Assembly: GCA_023422005.1 (NCBI GenBank)
Contig: JAEZSC010000149.1
Span: 1-25,029, forward strand
Source: Bacillota bacterium
GTDB taxonomy: Bacteria; Bacillota; Clostridia; Christensenellales; UMGS416
Direction of reading: 5' to 3'
DNA: 25,029 bases
Both the position numbers and the translations under genes were made by a program. Of this stretch, positions 1 through 7,307 are shown in pieces (position 1 is the first letter of the stretch; every line of letters begins with the position of its first letter). The notes beneath the pieces were generated by a model. The model had not been told where the DNA came from. It saw nothing but the letters and a program-made list of their open reading frames with translations, and ran no database searches.

Positions 1-5
1 GCCAT
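1..5 (-). CDS. 5' tip of a divergent gene (partial, off the left edge)
   Basis: Only an ATG (5 to 3 on the minus strand) and two further bases are inside the window. The start is supported by a Shine-Dalgarno-like GAGGGTG at 11-17, five bases upstream, and by a perfect TATAAT (minus strand, 43-48) about 38 bases upstream. The product cannot be told. The gene would be divergent from the PBP gene at 164. Confidence 0.4.
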
Positions 6-42
6 GTGATCACCCTCAAAAGGAACGTTTTATCGTTTCCTT

Positions 43-48
43 ATTATA
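43..48 (-). promoter_or_regulatory. -10 element TATAAT of the divergent gene
   Basis: A perfect TATAAT reads on the minus strand. No good -35 is visible at 16-18 bp (the nearest, TTGGCT, is about 19 bp away). The predicted leader contains a hairpin at 20-42 (AAGGAACG / CGTTTCCTT, one bulged base, loop of 6). Confidence 0.4.
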
Positions 49-148
49 CAACAGAAAACAGCCGCCCAGCCAAAAACGCCGTCATGGCCGCAAGATTTAA
101 CAATAACCTGTAAAAAACTTTCCATTCTGATCCATCCATACGCGGATA

Positions 149-157
149 TGATATAAT
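149..157 (+). promoter_or_regulatory. Extended -10 promoter (TGATATAAT) of the PBP gene, leaderless spacing
   Basis: TG at 149-150, one base, then a perfect TATAAT at 152-157. No convincing -35 lies upstream, as is usual for extended -10 promoters. The ATG at 164 is only six bases past the hexamer, so transcription should begin at or next to the start codon, and no ribosome binding site fits between them. The same nonamer and spacing recur at 16353-16361. Confidence 0.6.
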
Positions 158-163
158 GCGGCC

Positions 164-2437
164 ATGCCGAACAAACACAAAATCACTCGTTTTTTATCCA
201 CATTGCTGCTGCTGGGTCTGCTGGGGCCGGTGTTGGCCGCCTGCCGCGCGCCGGACGCTACCGCCGTGGCCAGCCGCATGGCCCAGGGCCTAAGCTCGCG
301 CGAATACCCACGGCTGTATCAGTTGCTGACCGATCGCGCCAAAAGCCGCATTACACTGGCCGATTTCAACGACCGTTATGAGTCGATATACGGCTCCTTT
401 GGGCTAACCGAACTCAAGTGCACCGTGGGCGAACTGCGCGACCAGACTGCCACAAGCAAGCTGGCCATGATGCAGCTGGACATCACCTCCGACAAACTGG
501 GGCAGTTTGAGCTGACGCTGGAGGTGCCGCTGGTGCTGCAGAACGGCGTTTGGAAGGTGGAATGGACACCCGCCTGCGTGCTGCCCGGCATGGAGGAGGG
601 CGACAAGGCGGCGCTCAACATCATTCCTGCCCGCCGCGGCGAGATCTTCGACCGCAGCGGCAATCTGCTGGCCCGCAACACCTTCGCGCTGAGTGTGTAC
701 GTGCAGACCGGCCAGGTGCAGGATTATGAAATGCTGATCCGCTCACTGGCGCCCAAATTGAGCATGACCGAGAGCGCCGTGCGCAACAAGCTGAACAAGG
801 CCATCGAACAGCAGCAGAAATACAACCGGTGGCTGGCCGACAACGGCGCAGCCCCGGCCGGAACCGCCACGCCCACGGCCATTGCATCCCCCGCGCCCAG
901 CGGCGAGGCAGGCGAAGAAGTGCTGCCGCCCAAGGATCGGTCCATCATCATCAAGACCTTCCCCCGCGACGGGCTGACCCAAGCTCAGCGCGAGGACTTG
1001 CAGAAGATCCCCGGTGTGCTCGTGGACGACAGCTTCATGACCCAACTGCGGGAGTATCCTTACTACGACCTGCTCTGCCATGTGTTGGGATACACCGGCC
1101 TTATGGACGAGAAGGAGCAGGCCGACCCAAAGAACGCCGCGCTGCCCAAGGATGCCCGCATCGGCAAGGATGGCCTGGAGCAGGCCTATGAATCCAGCTT
1201 GCGGGCGCTGCCCGGTTATGAGTTGGCCATCGTGAAGGCCAACGGCGCCAAAGGCACGGTGCTGGCCCGCAAGGACAATGTGGATGGCCAGGACCTTCGC
1301 CTGACCATCGACCTGGAGCTGCAGCAGCGCGCGGAGCTGCTGTTAAGACAGTATCTAAAGGAGGACATGGCCGGTTCCGTCGTCGTGATGGACCCCAAGA
1401 CCGGATATGTACAGGCCATGGCCAGCTATCCTTCCTACGATCCCAACGCCTTCTCCTTCCCGATAGCGGCAGGGTCGGAGCTTGCCGATTACTTCAGCGA
1501 TCCGTTCAAAACGCCGCTTTACAACCGCGCCACCAAGGGCCTTTATCCGCCGGGCTCCACGTTCAAGCCCTTCACGGCGGTCATGGGTCTGCAGGACGAT
1601 AAGATTACCAAGAACTTCGTGTTCAACCAGCCCATCGAGAACAACTACTGGACACCGGATGTGAACGGATGGGTTTATCCGCCCATCAAGCGCATGACCG
1701 CAACCCCGGGCGCATTGAACCTGGGCAACGCCATCACCTACTCGGACAACATTTACTTCGCCTATGTGGCGATGCAAGTAGGCAACGAACCCTTCGTGCG
1801 GCACTGCACGGATTTCGGCCTGAACGAATCGATGAAATTTGACCTGCCGGTGATGCGCAGCAAGATCAGCAACGAAGGCGCCATCAACTCCATGAAGACG
1901 CTGGCGGACTCGGGCTACGGTCAGGGGGAACTGCTGGTGACACCGCTGCAGATGGCCACGCTCTTTGGCTCGCTGGCCAACGGCGGCGACATCATGCAGC
2001 CGCGGTTGGTGCAAAGCGTATGCCACACCGAGGGTACCCGTTATGTGGCCGATATAACCAACCCAAAAGAAGTGTGGAAATCCGACGTCATACAGAAGAC
2101 CACGCTGGACACGCTGATGCCGTCGCTTAAAAACGTGGCCAAGATCGGCACAGCCAAAGTGCTGAACACGGCTGAACTGAGAAAATACGGCATTTGCGCC
2201 AAGACCGGCACCGCCCAGATCGGCACAGACAAAACCAGGGAAATCGCATGGATCATCGGCTTTACGACCGAGGGCCGTGACGGCGACGACCGCCTGGTTT
2301 GCGTGACGGTGGAAGTGCCGGCCGACGAGGGCAACGTGCGTACGGACATCGTAAAGCCCATGTTCCTGCCCACGATTGCGGAGCAGGCAGCATGGGATGA
2401 AAAGGATAAAGAGAACGGCAAAGAGAAGGGCTACTGA
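164..2437 (+). CDS. Class B (B3-type) penicillin-binding protein, lipoprotein transpeptidase
   Basis: This is a peptidoglycan DD-transpeptidase acting outside the membrane. Residues 1-27 form a lipoprotein signal with lipobox LAAC (Cys27 is the lipidated residue). Residues about 30-145 match the NTF2-like MecA_N domain, and the dimerisation domain opens with RRGEIFDR (157-164). An Ala/Pro/Thr-rich insert lies near 225-260. The transpeptidase domain has all three motifs: S465-TF-K468, S527-D-N529 and K680-T-G682. At 757 aa it is longer than Bacillus PBP3/PbpC (about 670). The domain order matches the B3 subfamily (B. subtilis PBP3, E. faecium PBP5, MecA), some members of which have low beta-lactam affinity; resistance cannot be inferred here. 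The start is fixed by the signal peptide: the next Met lies after the lipid Cys. It is apparently transcribed alone. Confidence 0.93.
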   Translation: MPNKHKITRFLSTLLLLGLLGPVLAACRAPDATAVASRMAQGLSSREYPRLYQLLTDRAKSRITLADFNDRYESIYGSFGLTELKCTVGELRDQTATSKLAMMQLDITSDKLGQFELTLEVPLVLQNGVWKVEWTPACVLPGMEEGDKAALNIIPARRGEIFDRSGNLLARNTFALSVYVQTGQVQDYEMLIRSLAPKLSMTESAVRNKLNKAIEQQQKYNRWLADNGAAPAGTATPTAIASPAPSGEAGEEVLPPKDRSIIIKTFPRDGLTQAQREDLQKIPGVLVDDSFMTQLREYPYYDLLCHVLGYTGLMDEKEQADPKNAALPKDARIGKDGLEQAYESSLRALPGYELAIVKANGAKGTVLARKDNVDGQDLRLTIDLELQQRAELLLRQYLKEDMAGSVVVMDPKTGYVQAMASYPSYDPNAFSFPIAAGSELADYFSDPFKTPLYNRATKGLYPPGSTFKPFTAVMGLQDDKITKNFVFNQPIENNYWTPDVNGWVYPPIKRMTATPGALNLGNAITYSDNIYFAYVAMQVGNEPFVRHCTDFGLNESMKFDLPVMRSKISNEGAINSMKTLADSGYGQGELLVTPLQMATLFGSLANGGDIMQPRLVQSVCHTEGTRYVADITNPKEVWKSDVIQKTTLDTLMPSLKNVAKIGTAKVLNTAELRKYGICAKTGTAQIGTDKTREIAWIIGFTTEGRDGDDRLVCVTVEVPADEGNVRTDIVKPMFLPTIAEQAAWDEKDKENGKEKGY

Positions 2438-2510
2438 ACCTCTCCCCGGCTCTGGAACCCTCTCCCCCAAGTCACGCTAAACAACTATCTGCTTTATCAT
2501 TCATATGGTA

Positions 2511-2563
2511 CCGAAGGTTTCCAAAGGGCGACCGGAGACCTTTGGTCGCGCCTGCAGGCGCGA
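2511..2563 (+). repeat. Double-hairpin intergenic repeat, copy 1 (plus orientation)
   Basis: The 53 bases contain two abutting hairpins: CCAAAGG (2521-2527) with CCTTTGG (2539-2545), then TCGCGCC (2546-2552) with GGCGCGA (2557-2563) around loop TGCA. An inverted copy lies at 4239-4293, beyond the GH20 gene. By hand alignment 49 of 53 ungapped columns match, and all four mismatches lie in loops. It fills most of the gap between the PBP and GH20 genes. Confidence 0.8.
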
Positions 2564-2612
2564 AACTCTTAGGAACCTGAGTAGACAAGTCATATGAGGA
2601 TGGAGGCACCCC

Positions 2613-4208
2613 ATGCTTCCCATTATACCGCAACCCAACGGCACAACATCCATGGGCAACGGCACTCTGACTCTGCCTGGCGAATTCGCCGTGGATCTGG
2701 GCGGCTTTCATGAGCGCTGCTTGAACGCCTTTCGGGAACGAACCGGCCTGTGCCTGCTGCCGGCGGGCGGGCAGCCTTTGCTGCGCCTGCGCCGGGACAC
2801 CGCATACGCGCCGGAGCAGCACTCGCTGCGCGTGACCGGCCAGGGAGTGGAGATTGCCGCCGGCGGCGAGCGCGGCGTGATCTGGGCGCTTACCAGCCTG
2901 TACCTGCTGATGCGGGACGGCACAGCACCATGCTGCGCCATAGAGGGCGACGGCCCGCGCTACGCCCACCGGGGCCTGATGCTGGACTGCGCACGGCATT
3001 TCTTCCCGGTGGAAGAGGTGCGGCGTATCGTAGAACACATCTCCCTGGCGAAGATGAACGTTTTGCACTGGCACCTGAGCGACGACCAGGGTTGGCGCAT
3101 CGAGAGCCGGGCGTTCCCCCTGCTGCATCAGACGGAAAATCAACCCTATTACTCCCAACAGCAGATCCGCGACGTGGTGCGCTTCGCAGCAGACCGCGGT
3201 GTGCAGGTCGTGCCGGAGATCGACATGCCCGGCCACACCACGGCCATGCTGGCGGCATACCCTGCCCTCAGTTGCCGCCAGACGCCGGTGGCGCTGGGCC
3301 GTGCCGGCGGCATCTTTCCTGTGGTGCTGTGCCCCGGCAAGGAGGAAGTTTTCAATTTCGTTTCCGCGCTGCTGGACGAGGTCGCTCCGCTTTTTGATAC
3401 GCCTCGGTTCCACATGGGCGGCGACGAGGTGCCGCCCGGGGAATGGCGGGCGTGCGACGACTGCCGCCGGCGCATGGGCGAGCTGGGGATAAGCGAGCCT
3501 GCGCAGCTGCAGCGGTATTTCATGGGCCGCGTGCAGCAGCACCTGCGCCGGCTGGGCAAGCAGCCGGTGTGCTGGAACGACACCCTAAGCGCCGGCGCCG
3601 TGGATGCCGACGTCACGATACAATACTGGGTGGAAATGACCAAGCGCCGCCCCATGATCCCATATCTCAAGGGCGGCGGGCGCGCCGTGTTCTCTGACAT
3701 GTTCCATTGCTATTTCGACTATCCCCATGGCGCCACGCCACTCAGGAAGGCATACGCCTATCTGCCCAGCGTGGACGGTCTGGACGCATCCCGTCTGCCC
3801 GGCGCGCTGGGTCTGGAGGCCTGCCTGTGGACCGAGCGCATCGAGACCGCACAGCAGCTGGAACAAGCAATTTTCCCGCGGGTCTTGGCCACGGCGGAAG
3901 CCGCCTGGAGCCGCGCCCGGGATTACAAGAACTTCGAGCGCCGCCTGCACGCCCACCTGCCCCGGCTGCGGCGTGACGGCGTGGTCTGCACCGAGCCTTC
4001 TCTGTGGAACCCAAAGGGCAAGCAAAGGCGCGATCAGGTTGTGGACTATCTGAATCTGATGTTCTCGACCTCTACGCTGGACGACGCGGAGGCGCTCAGC
4101 GAGATGACCAACTTGCGGGCGATGTTCAAGTTTGTCCGGGAGTTCTTCCGGCCCGGAGATCTGCTGCATGCGGGGCGGATCAAGAAGGCGTTGGCTTTGA
4201 AGAAATAG
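2613..4208 (+). CDS. Glycoside hydrolase family 20 beta-N-acetylhexosaminidase
   Basis: The enzyme removes terminal beta-linked GlcNAc or GalNAc from glycans by substrate-assisted catalysis. The N-terminal part (about 1-110) resembles the GH20b alpha/beta domain. The TIM barrel starts near 'RYAHRGLMLDCARHFF' (about 116-131) and carries the family blocks NVLHWHLSDDQGWR, VVPEIDMPGH and HMGGDE. The catalytic Asp-Glu pair is D271-E272. The C-terminal 80-90 residues (WNPKGKQRRDQVVDYLN onward) lie outside the barrel and were not recognised. There is no signal peptide or anchor, so a cytoplasmic enzyme acting on imported oligosaccharides is likely. The start is supported by GGAGG seven bases upstream (2601-2605). 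No transporter or sugar gene is adjacent; the gene stands alone between two inverted copies of a hairpin repeat. A clear promoter was not found. Confidence 0.93.
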   Translation: MLPIIPQPNGTTSMGNGTLTLPGEFAVDLGGFHERCLNAFRERTGLCLLPAGGQPLLRLRRDTAYAPEQHSLRVTGQGVEIAAGGERGVIWALTSLYLLMRDGTAPCCAIEGDGPRYAHRGLMLDCARHFFPVEEVRRIVEHISLAKMNVLHWHLSDDQGWRIESRAFPLLHQTENQPYYSQQQIRDVVRFAADRGVQVVPEIDMPGHTTAMLAAYPALSCRQTPVALGRAGGIFPVVLCPGKEEVFNFVSALLDEVAPLFDTPRFHMGGDEVPPGEWRACDDCRRRMGELGISEPAQLQRYFMGRVQQHLRRLGKQPVCWNDTLSAGAVDADVTIQYWVEMTKRRPMIPYLKGGGRAVFSDMFHCYFDYPHGATPLRKAYAYLPSVDGLDASRLPGALGLEACLWTERIETAQQLEQAIFPRVLATAEAAWSRARDYKNFERRLHAHLPRLRRDGVVCTEPSLWNPKGKQRRDQVVDYLNLMFSTSTLDDAEALSEMTNLRAMFKFVREFFRPGDLLHAGRIKKALALKK

Positions 4209-4238
4209 GCTCTCTCCCTTGAACTCGGGGAAAGGATT

Positions 4239-4293
4239 TCGCGCCTTTGGGCGCGACCAAAGGGCTTTCCGGTCGCCCTTTGGAAACCTTCGG
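4239..4293 (-). repeat. Double-hairpin intergenic repeat, copy 2 (inverted)
   Basis: This is the reverse complement of the repeat at 2511-2563. The hairpins are TCGCGCC (4239-4245) / GGCGCGA (4250-4256), and CCAAAGGGC (4257-4265) / GCCCTTTGG (4275-4283) with 9 bp in the stem. It lies 30 bases after the GH20 stop codon and may end that transcript, although no T-run follows on the plus strand. Confidence 0.8.
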
Positions 4294-4486
4294 CCCCACC
4301 CTTATGTGCTTATGTATATTTACAATAATAGCCATCCCTTGTAGTGAAGGTTGCGCAGCAAAACATTGTTGCCGATGGCGGATTGATTTCGCCGAGGAAA
4401 CAGATAGCCCGATAGAAATCGTTACAAAACCCGCCCGCAGGCGTCTCCGTTCCTTATTTCCCGAGATTGGAGCCATGTACAAAAAG

Positions 4487-4516
4487 CCTGCCTGCCGACG
4501 GTTATCGGCAGGCAGG
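4487..4516 (-). terminator. Intrinsic terminator of the two-component operon
   Basis: A perfect 12 bp stem, CCTGCCTGCCGA (4487-4498) / TCGGCAGGCAGG (4505-4516), has a 6 nt loop. On the minus strand it is followed by C then TTTTT. It lies about 65 bases after the stop of the gene ending at 4581. Confidence 0.85.
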
Positions 4517-4544
4517 AAACGCGACAATGAGCGAGGTCTCTGAA

Positions 4545-4574
4545 TCGCCGATGGCGCAACCGCGCCATCGGCGA
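4545..4574 (-). repeat. Stop-proximal hairpin of a tandem-hairpin module
   Basis: A perfect 13 bp stem, TCGCCGATGGCGC (4545-4557) / GCGCCATCGGCGA (4562-4574), with a 4 nt loop, lies 6 bases after the stop codon. With the terminator at 4487-4516 it forms a pair similar in layout to pairs after rplQ and hflC. Confidence 0.75.
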
Positions 4575-4580
4575 AATACG

Positions 4581-5582
4581 TTAGTACCACGATTCATCCA
4601 TATAAAACCCGACCGCCTTGCCCGACATCTCGTTGATAATGACGTTGATGTCACTGATGCGCTCGGTACCGTCGTCGTTCTGGCTGCTCACCTGCACGCG
4701 CACCCGGGAGGATACGAGCGTCTTATCCTTGGTGGTCTGGTTGACCAACCACGCGTCGATCTGCTTGAAGCCCATACGCTGCACCAAATTGTAGGATTCG
4801 TTGAGCCGCTGCTGCAGCGTCAGCGTTACCTGTTGAATTTGGTTGCCATTGATCTCGGTGTTGAGCGCCAGCGATTTGAAATCGCTCTGACGGATCTCGG
4901 CACTGTAGACCTGAAACTGCTCGCCCAGCAAGTCTCCGGCACGGGCGGAATAGTCCACCGGACGCCATTCCAGACGCCAATACAACTCCCGTTCAGACGG
5001 CAAGGGCGTGGGCGAGGGCGTAGCCGAGGGCGTGGCGCTGCCTTCGTCACTTGAGCTAGGCGTGGAAGAATGTTTGGGCGTCTTCTTGGTCGCCTTGGCA
5101 CTCTTGGTGGGCGCGGCGCTCTCGGTGGCCGTGGGGCTGGGCGCGGCCGTAGTCGTAGGCGTTGCCGTGGGCAGCGGTAGCCGCTGTGCCGACACGATTG
5201 TGCACTCGTAGCCCGGCAGATCCACGTTGACACCCAGATAGGTCGCGAAATCGTTAATGGCCTTGTCCCTGGCCTGACGCTCCTGATACGTCATGTCCGC
5301 CGGATAGATGCACGGCAGCTTGGGCGTGGGCGCCGGCGTGGGGGTCACCGTAACCGTGGGCGTCGGCGTGGCCGGCTTGGGCAAAAACTGCAGCGGGTCG
5401 ATGTTCAGCAGATCGGATTTCTCGTGATCGAAGCTGCCGGCCAGCGTATAGTTGACCATGGCTGGCAAGCCCCACATCAGCAGCACAAAAGCGCAGGCGA
5501 ACAGAGCGCCCAGCCACGCCAGCCGCCACTGCCGCCGGAGCCACGCCCATATTTGTCTTCCTATGTTTCGAATTCTCTCCAT
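4581..5582 (-). CDS. Membrane-anchored extracytoplasmic protein of unknown function, in a two-component operon
   Basis: The product has 333 residues and is not recognised. The N-terminus is basic (1-20), then one membrane segment spans about 22-45, predicting a short cytoplasmic N-terminus and an outside body. A Pro/Thr linker (69-88) is followed by a small segment with two cysteines (C91, C127), which could form a disulphide. A second, low-complexity Thr/Ser/Pro/Lys linker (about 139-195) leads to a C-terminal domain (197-333) predicted to be mixed alpha/beta. The ATG begins two bases after the kinase stop codon (TGA-CG-ATG), so translation is probably coupled. A longer open frame begins at 5789 but would run through the kinase coding sequence. 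Position suggests a sensory accessory or target of the kinase; this is inference. Confidence 0.8.
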   Translation of the reverse strand: MERIRNIGRQIWAWLRRQWRLAWLGALFACAFVLLMWGLPAMVNYTLAGSFDHEKSDLLNIDPLQFLPKPATPTPTVTVTPTPAPTPKLPCIYPADMTYQERQARDKAINDFATYLGVNVDLPGYECTIVSAQRLPLPTATPTTTAAPSPTATESAAPTKSAKATKKTPKHSSTPSSSDEGSATPSATPSPTPLPSERELYWRLEWRPVDYSARAGDLLGEQFQVYSAEIRQSDFKSLALNTEINGNQIQQVTLTLQQRLNESYNLVQRMGFKQIDAWLVNQTTKDKTLVSSRVRVQVSSQNDDGTERISDINVIINEMSGKAVGFYMDESWY

Positions 5583-5584
5583 CG

Positions 5585-7126
5585 TCACATCCCCAACGGC
5601 CGCCCGCGGCCGATCTGTCGAGCCCGCTGCTGCACGGCGGCGCGGCCCCGGCGCGGCGTGCGCACCTTCTTCCTGGGCCGGGCGGGCATCTCCTCCGCCC
5701 CGCCGAAGATCACCTGCACGGTGGTACCCACACCCACAGTGCTCTGTATGCGGATGTGGGCATGGTGCACATGAGCGATGATGGCGCACAGCGACAAGCC
5801 CAGGCCGGCGCTGTTGTTGCGCCGGGAGCGCTGCTTATCTACCATGTAGAAAGGTTCCATGATCTTGGGCAGCTCATCGGCGGGTATGCCGTGGCCGCTG
5901 TCCTTAACCTGCAGCACAGGCCACCCCTCCGGCGAAAGGAAACTGCTCAGTTCTATAACGCTGCCCTCGGGCGAAGCCTTGCGGGCGTTGTCGATCAGGT
6001 TGGTTAAGAGGCCGGTCATCAGGTCCCGGTCCATGGGCAGCGTGTCCAACTCGTTGTTGGTCGTCAGCGTCATGTTGCTCTGGGCCAACAGCATTTCCAC
6101 CGCGGCCTTCACGCCTTCCAGCAGCTCGGCCACGGGTTCCTCCCGCGATTCCAGGCGTTCGCCCTCCAGCGCCACCAGCCGCATAAGCTTTTGCGAGAGC
6201 GCCTCGATGCGCAGGCTCTCGTTGTGGATGTGATTGAGCGCCATCTCCTGCTGCTTGGCGTCCAGCCGGGCGCGCAGCAGGATCTCCGAATAGCCGATGA
6301 TGCTGGTCATGGGCGTCTTGAGCTCGTGGGTCATGTTGGCGATCAGCATACGCCGGTCGTCGGCGGTGGCCTTGAGCTGGGACACATGCTCCTCCACCGC
6401 CTGGGACATATGGTTGAAGTCCCGGGCCAGCTCGGAGATCTCGTCGTCCCCCTTTACGGGCAGGCGCTGGTCATAGGTGCCGCCGGATATCGCGCGGGTG
6501 GCCTTCTGCAGCGATTTGAGCGGGCGCACCGCCAGGCGGACGCTGACAAACAGCGCCAGGCCCAGCATCGCCAGCACGGCCAAGTCTATGATAGCCACGG
6601 TGCGGGCCTGTTGGGCCCCGTCGGAGAACACCTTGGAAATATCCTGTATGTAATAGATCAGATAGTCGTCGTCCAGCAGCGTCGTGTCGCCGGCCACCAG
6701 CAATATGTCTCTGTGGTCCACCCGCCGGATAATCCAGCGCCGGGCGTTGTCGCCGGGGGGCGGCAGCAGGTCCAGCGGCTTGAGGTTGAGGGCCTCCTCG
6801 GCGTTGTTGAAGAGCGGGTCACCCTGGCCGCCCTGGCGGTATACGGCCAGGTAGGCTGCCTTGGAGTAGAAGAAATAGCGCACATAATTGCGGGCGGCGT
6901 TGGTGATGGCCTGCCGGCGGCCGCTCTCCTGCAGGCCGGCGGCGCCGGAAATCGCCGTGCTGGCGCCCAAGGCGGACACGACCATATCGTGGCTGTCCAG
7001 CCCGCGCTGCACCTCGCGGTCGATCTCCCGCTGTATGCTCTGGGTGAGCACCAGATAGGTGCACAGCCCCAGTGCCAGCACGATCAACGAGAAGGCAATG
7101 ATGTAGAAGCGCATCCATAGTTTCAT
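5585..7126 (-). CDS. Sensor histidine kinase, HAMP-HisKA-HATPase type
   Basis: This membrane sensor phosphorylates the OmpR-type regulator encoded upstream. TM1 is at about 7-28, the extracytoplasmic sensor region about 29-175, TM2 about 176-198 and HAMP about 198-250. The phosphoacceptor is H267 in NMTHELKTP. The ATP-binding domain has the N box NLIDNA (376-381), G1 DSGHGIP (409-415) and G2 GLGLSL (441-446). The domain order matches PhoR/VicK-like kinases. The sensor region has no fold I can name. After the ATPase domain there is an odd basic tail (481-513) with 12 Arg/Lys. The ATG has only a weak site (GGTGAT) upstream, and it is separated from the regulator by an unusual 181 bp gap. The stop lies two bases before the next gene. 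Confidence 0.94.
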   Translation of the reverse strand: MKLWMRFYIIAFSLIVLALGLCTYLVLTQSIQREIDREVQRGLDSHDMVVSALGASTAISGAAGLQESGRRQAITNAARNYVRYFFYSKAAYLAVYRQGGQGDPLFNNAEEALNLKPLDLLPPPGDNARRWIIRRVDHRDILLVAGDTTLLDDDYLIYYIQDISKVFSDGAQQARTVAIIDLAVLAMLGLALFVSVRLAVRPLKSLQKATRAISGGTYDQRLPVKGDDEISELARDFNHMSQAVEEHVSQLKATADDRRMLIANMTHELKTPMTSIIGYSEILLRARLDAKQQEMALNHIHNESLRIEALSQKLMRLVALEGERLESREEPVAELLEGVKAAVEMLLAQSNMTLTTNNELDTLPMDRDLMTGLLTNLIDNARKASPEGSVIELSSFLSPEGWPVLQVKDSGHGIPADELPKIMEPFYMVDKQRSRRNNSAGLGLSLCAIIAHVHHAHIRIQSTVGVGTTVQVIFGGAEEMPARPRKKVRTPRRGRAAVQQRARQIGRGRPLGM

Positions 7127-7307
7127 TTAAGCTATCACCGCACTTAGGAAGCGCAAAATAAAGCATGGCATCCGCCTTGCTTGGTCTTTTCCGCCCTGCT
7201 TCGTTGTCGTCGGCCGCCTATGCTCTGCGGCATAAGCGACCTCCTCCGCCTGGCAGGACGAAAAAATACGCTGCGCAATACGGACGCCCCATTTATTCAG
7301 CGATTCC
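7127..7307 (-). other. 181 bp gap inside the two-component operon, with a hairpin and short repeats
   Basis: On the minus strand it holds a hairpin, GCTTATGC / GCATAGGC (7237-7230 with 7223-7216, one G-U pair), and a 13-base imperfect direct repeat (GAAGCAGGGCGGA / CAAGCAAGGCGGA) at about 7166-7203. No terminator T-run and no convincing gene are seen. It may be an intergenic repeat element or a processing site that sets kinase levels below regulator levels. Confidence 0.45.

Larger units (their letters stand above)
4209..4580. other. Intergenic region between convergent genes (372 bp)
   Basis: It contains repeat copy 2 (4239-4293) and two hairpins belonging to the minus-strand gene (4487-4516 and 4545-4574). 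The stretch 4300-4480 is AT-richer and I see no gene in it. A 98-codon open frame at 4247-4543 crosses both hairpin regions and has no ribosome binding site or recognisable product. Confidence 0.7.

Noticed and set aside
2472..3542. 356-codon open frame on the minus strand
   Set aside because: Antisense to the GH20 gene and no domain is visible.
2511..4293. GH20 gene as a transposon cargo
   Set aside because: Inverted repeats are present, but there is no transposase and no visible target-site duplication, so only a repeat family is claimed.
4247..4543. 98-codon open frame in the intergenic region
   Set aside because: It crosses hairpin repeats, has no ribosome binding site and no recognisable protein features.
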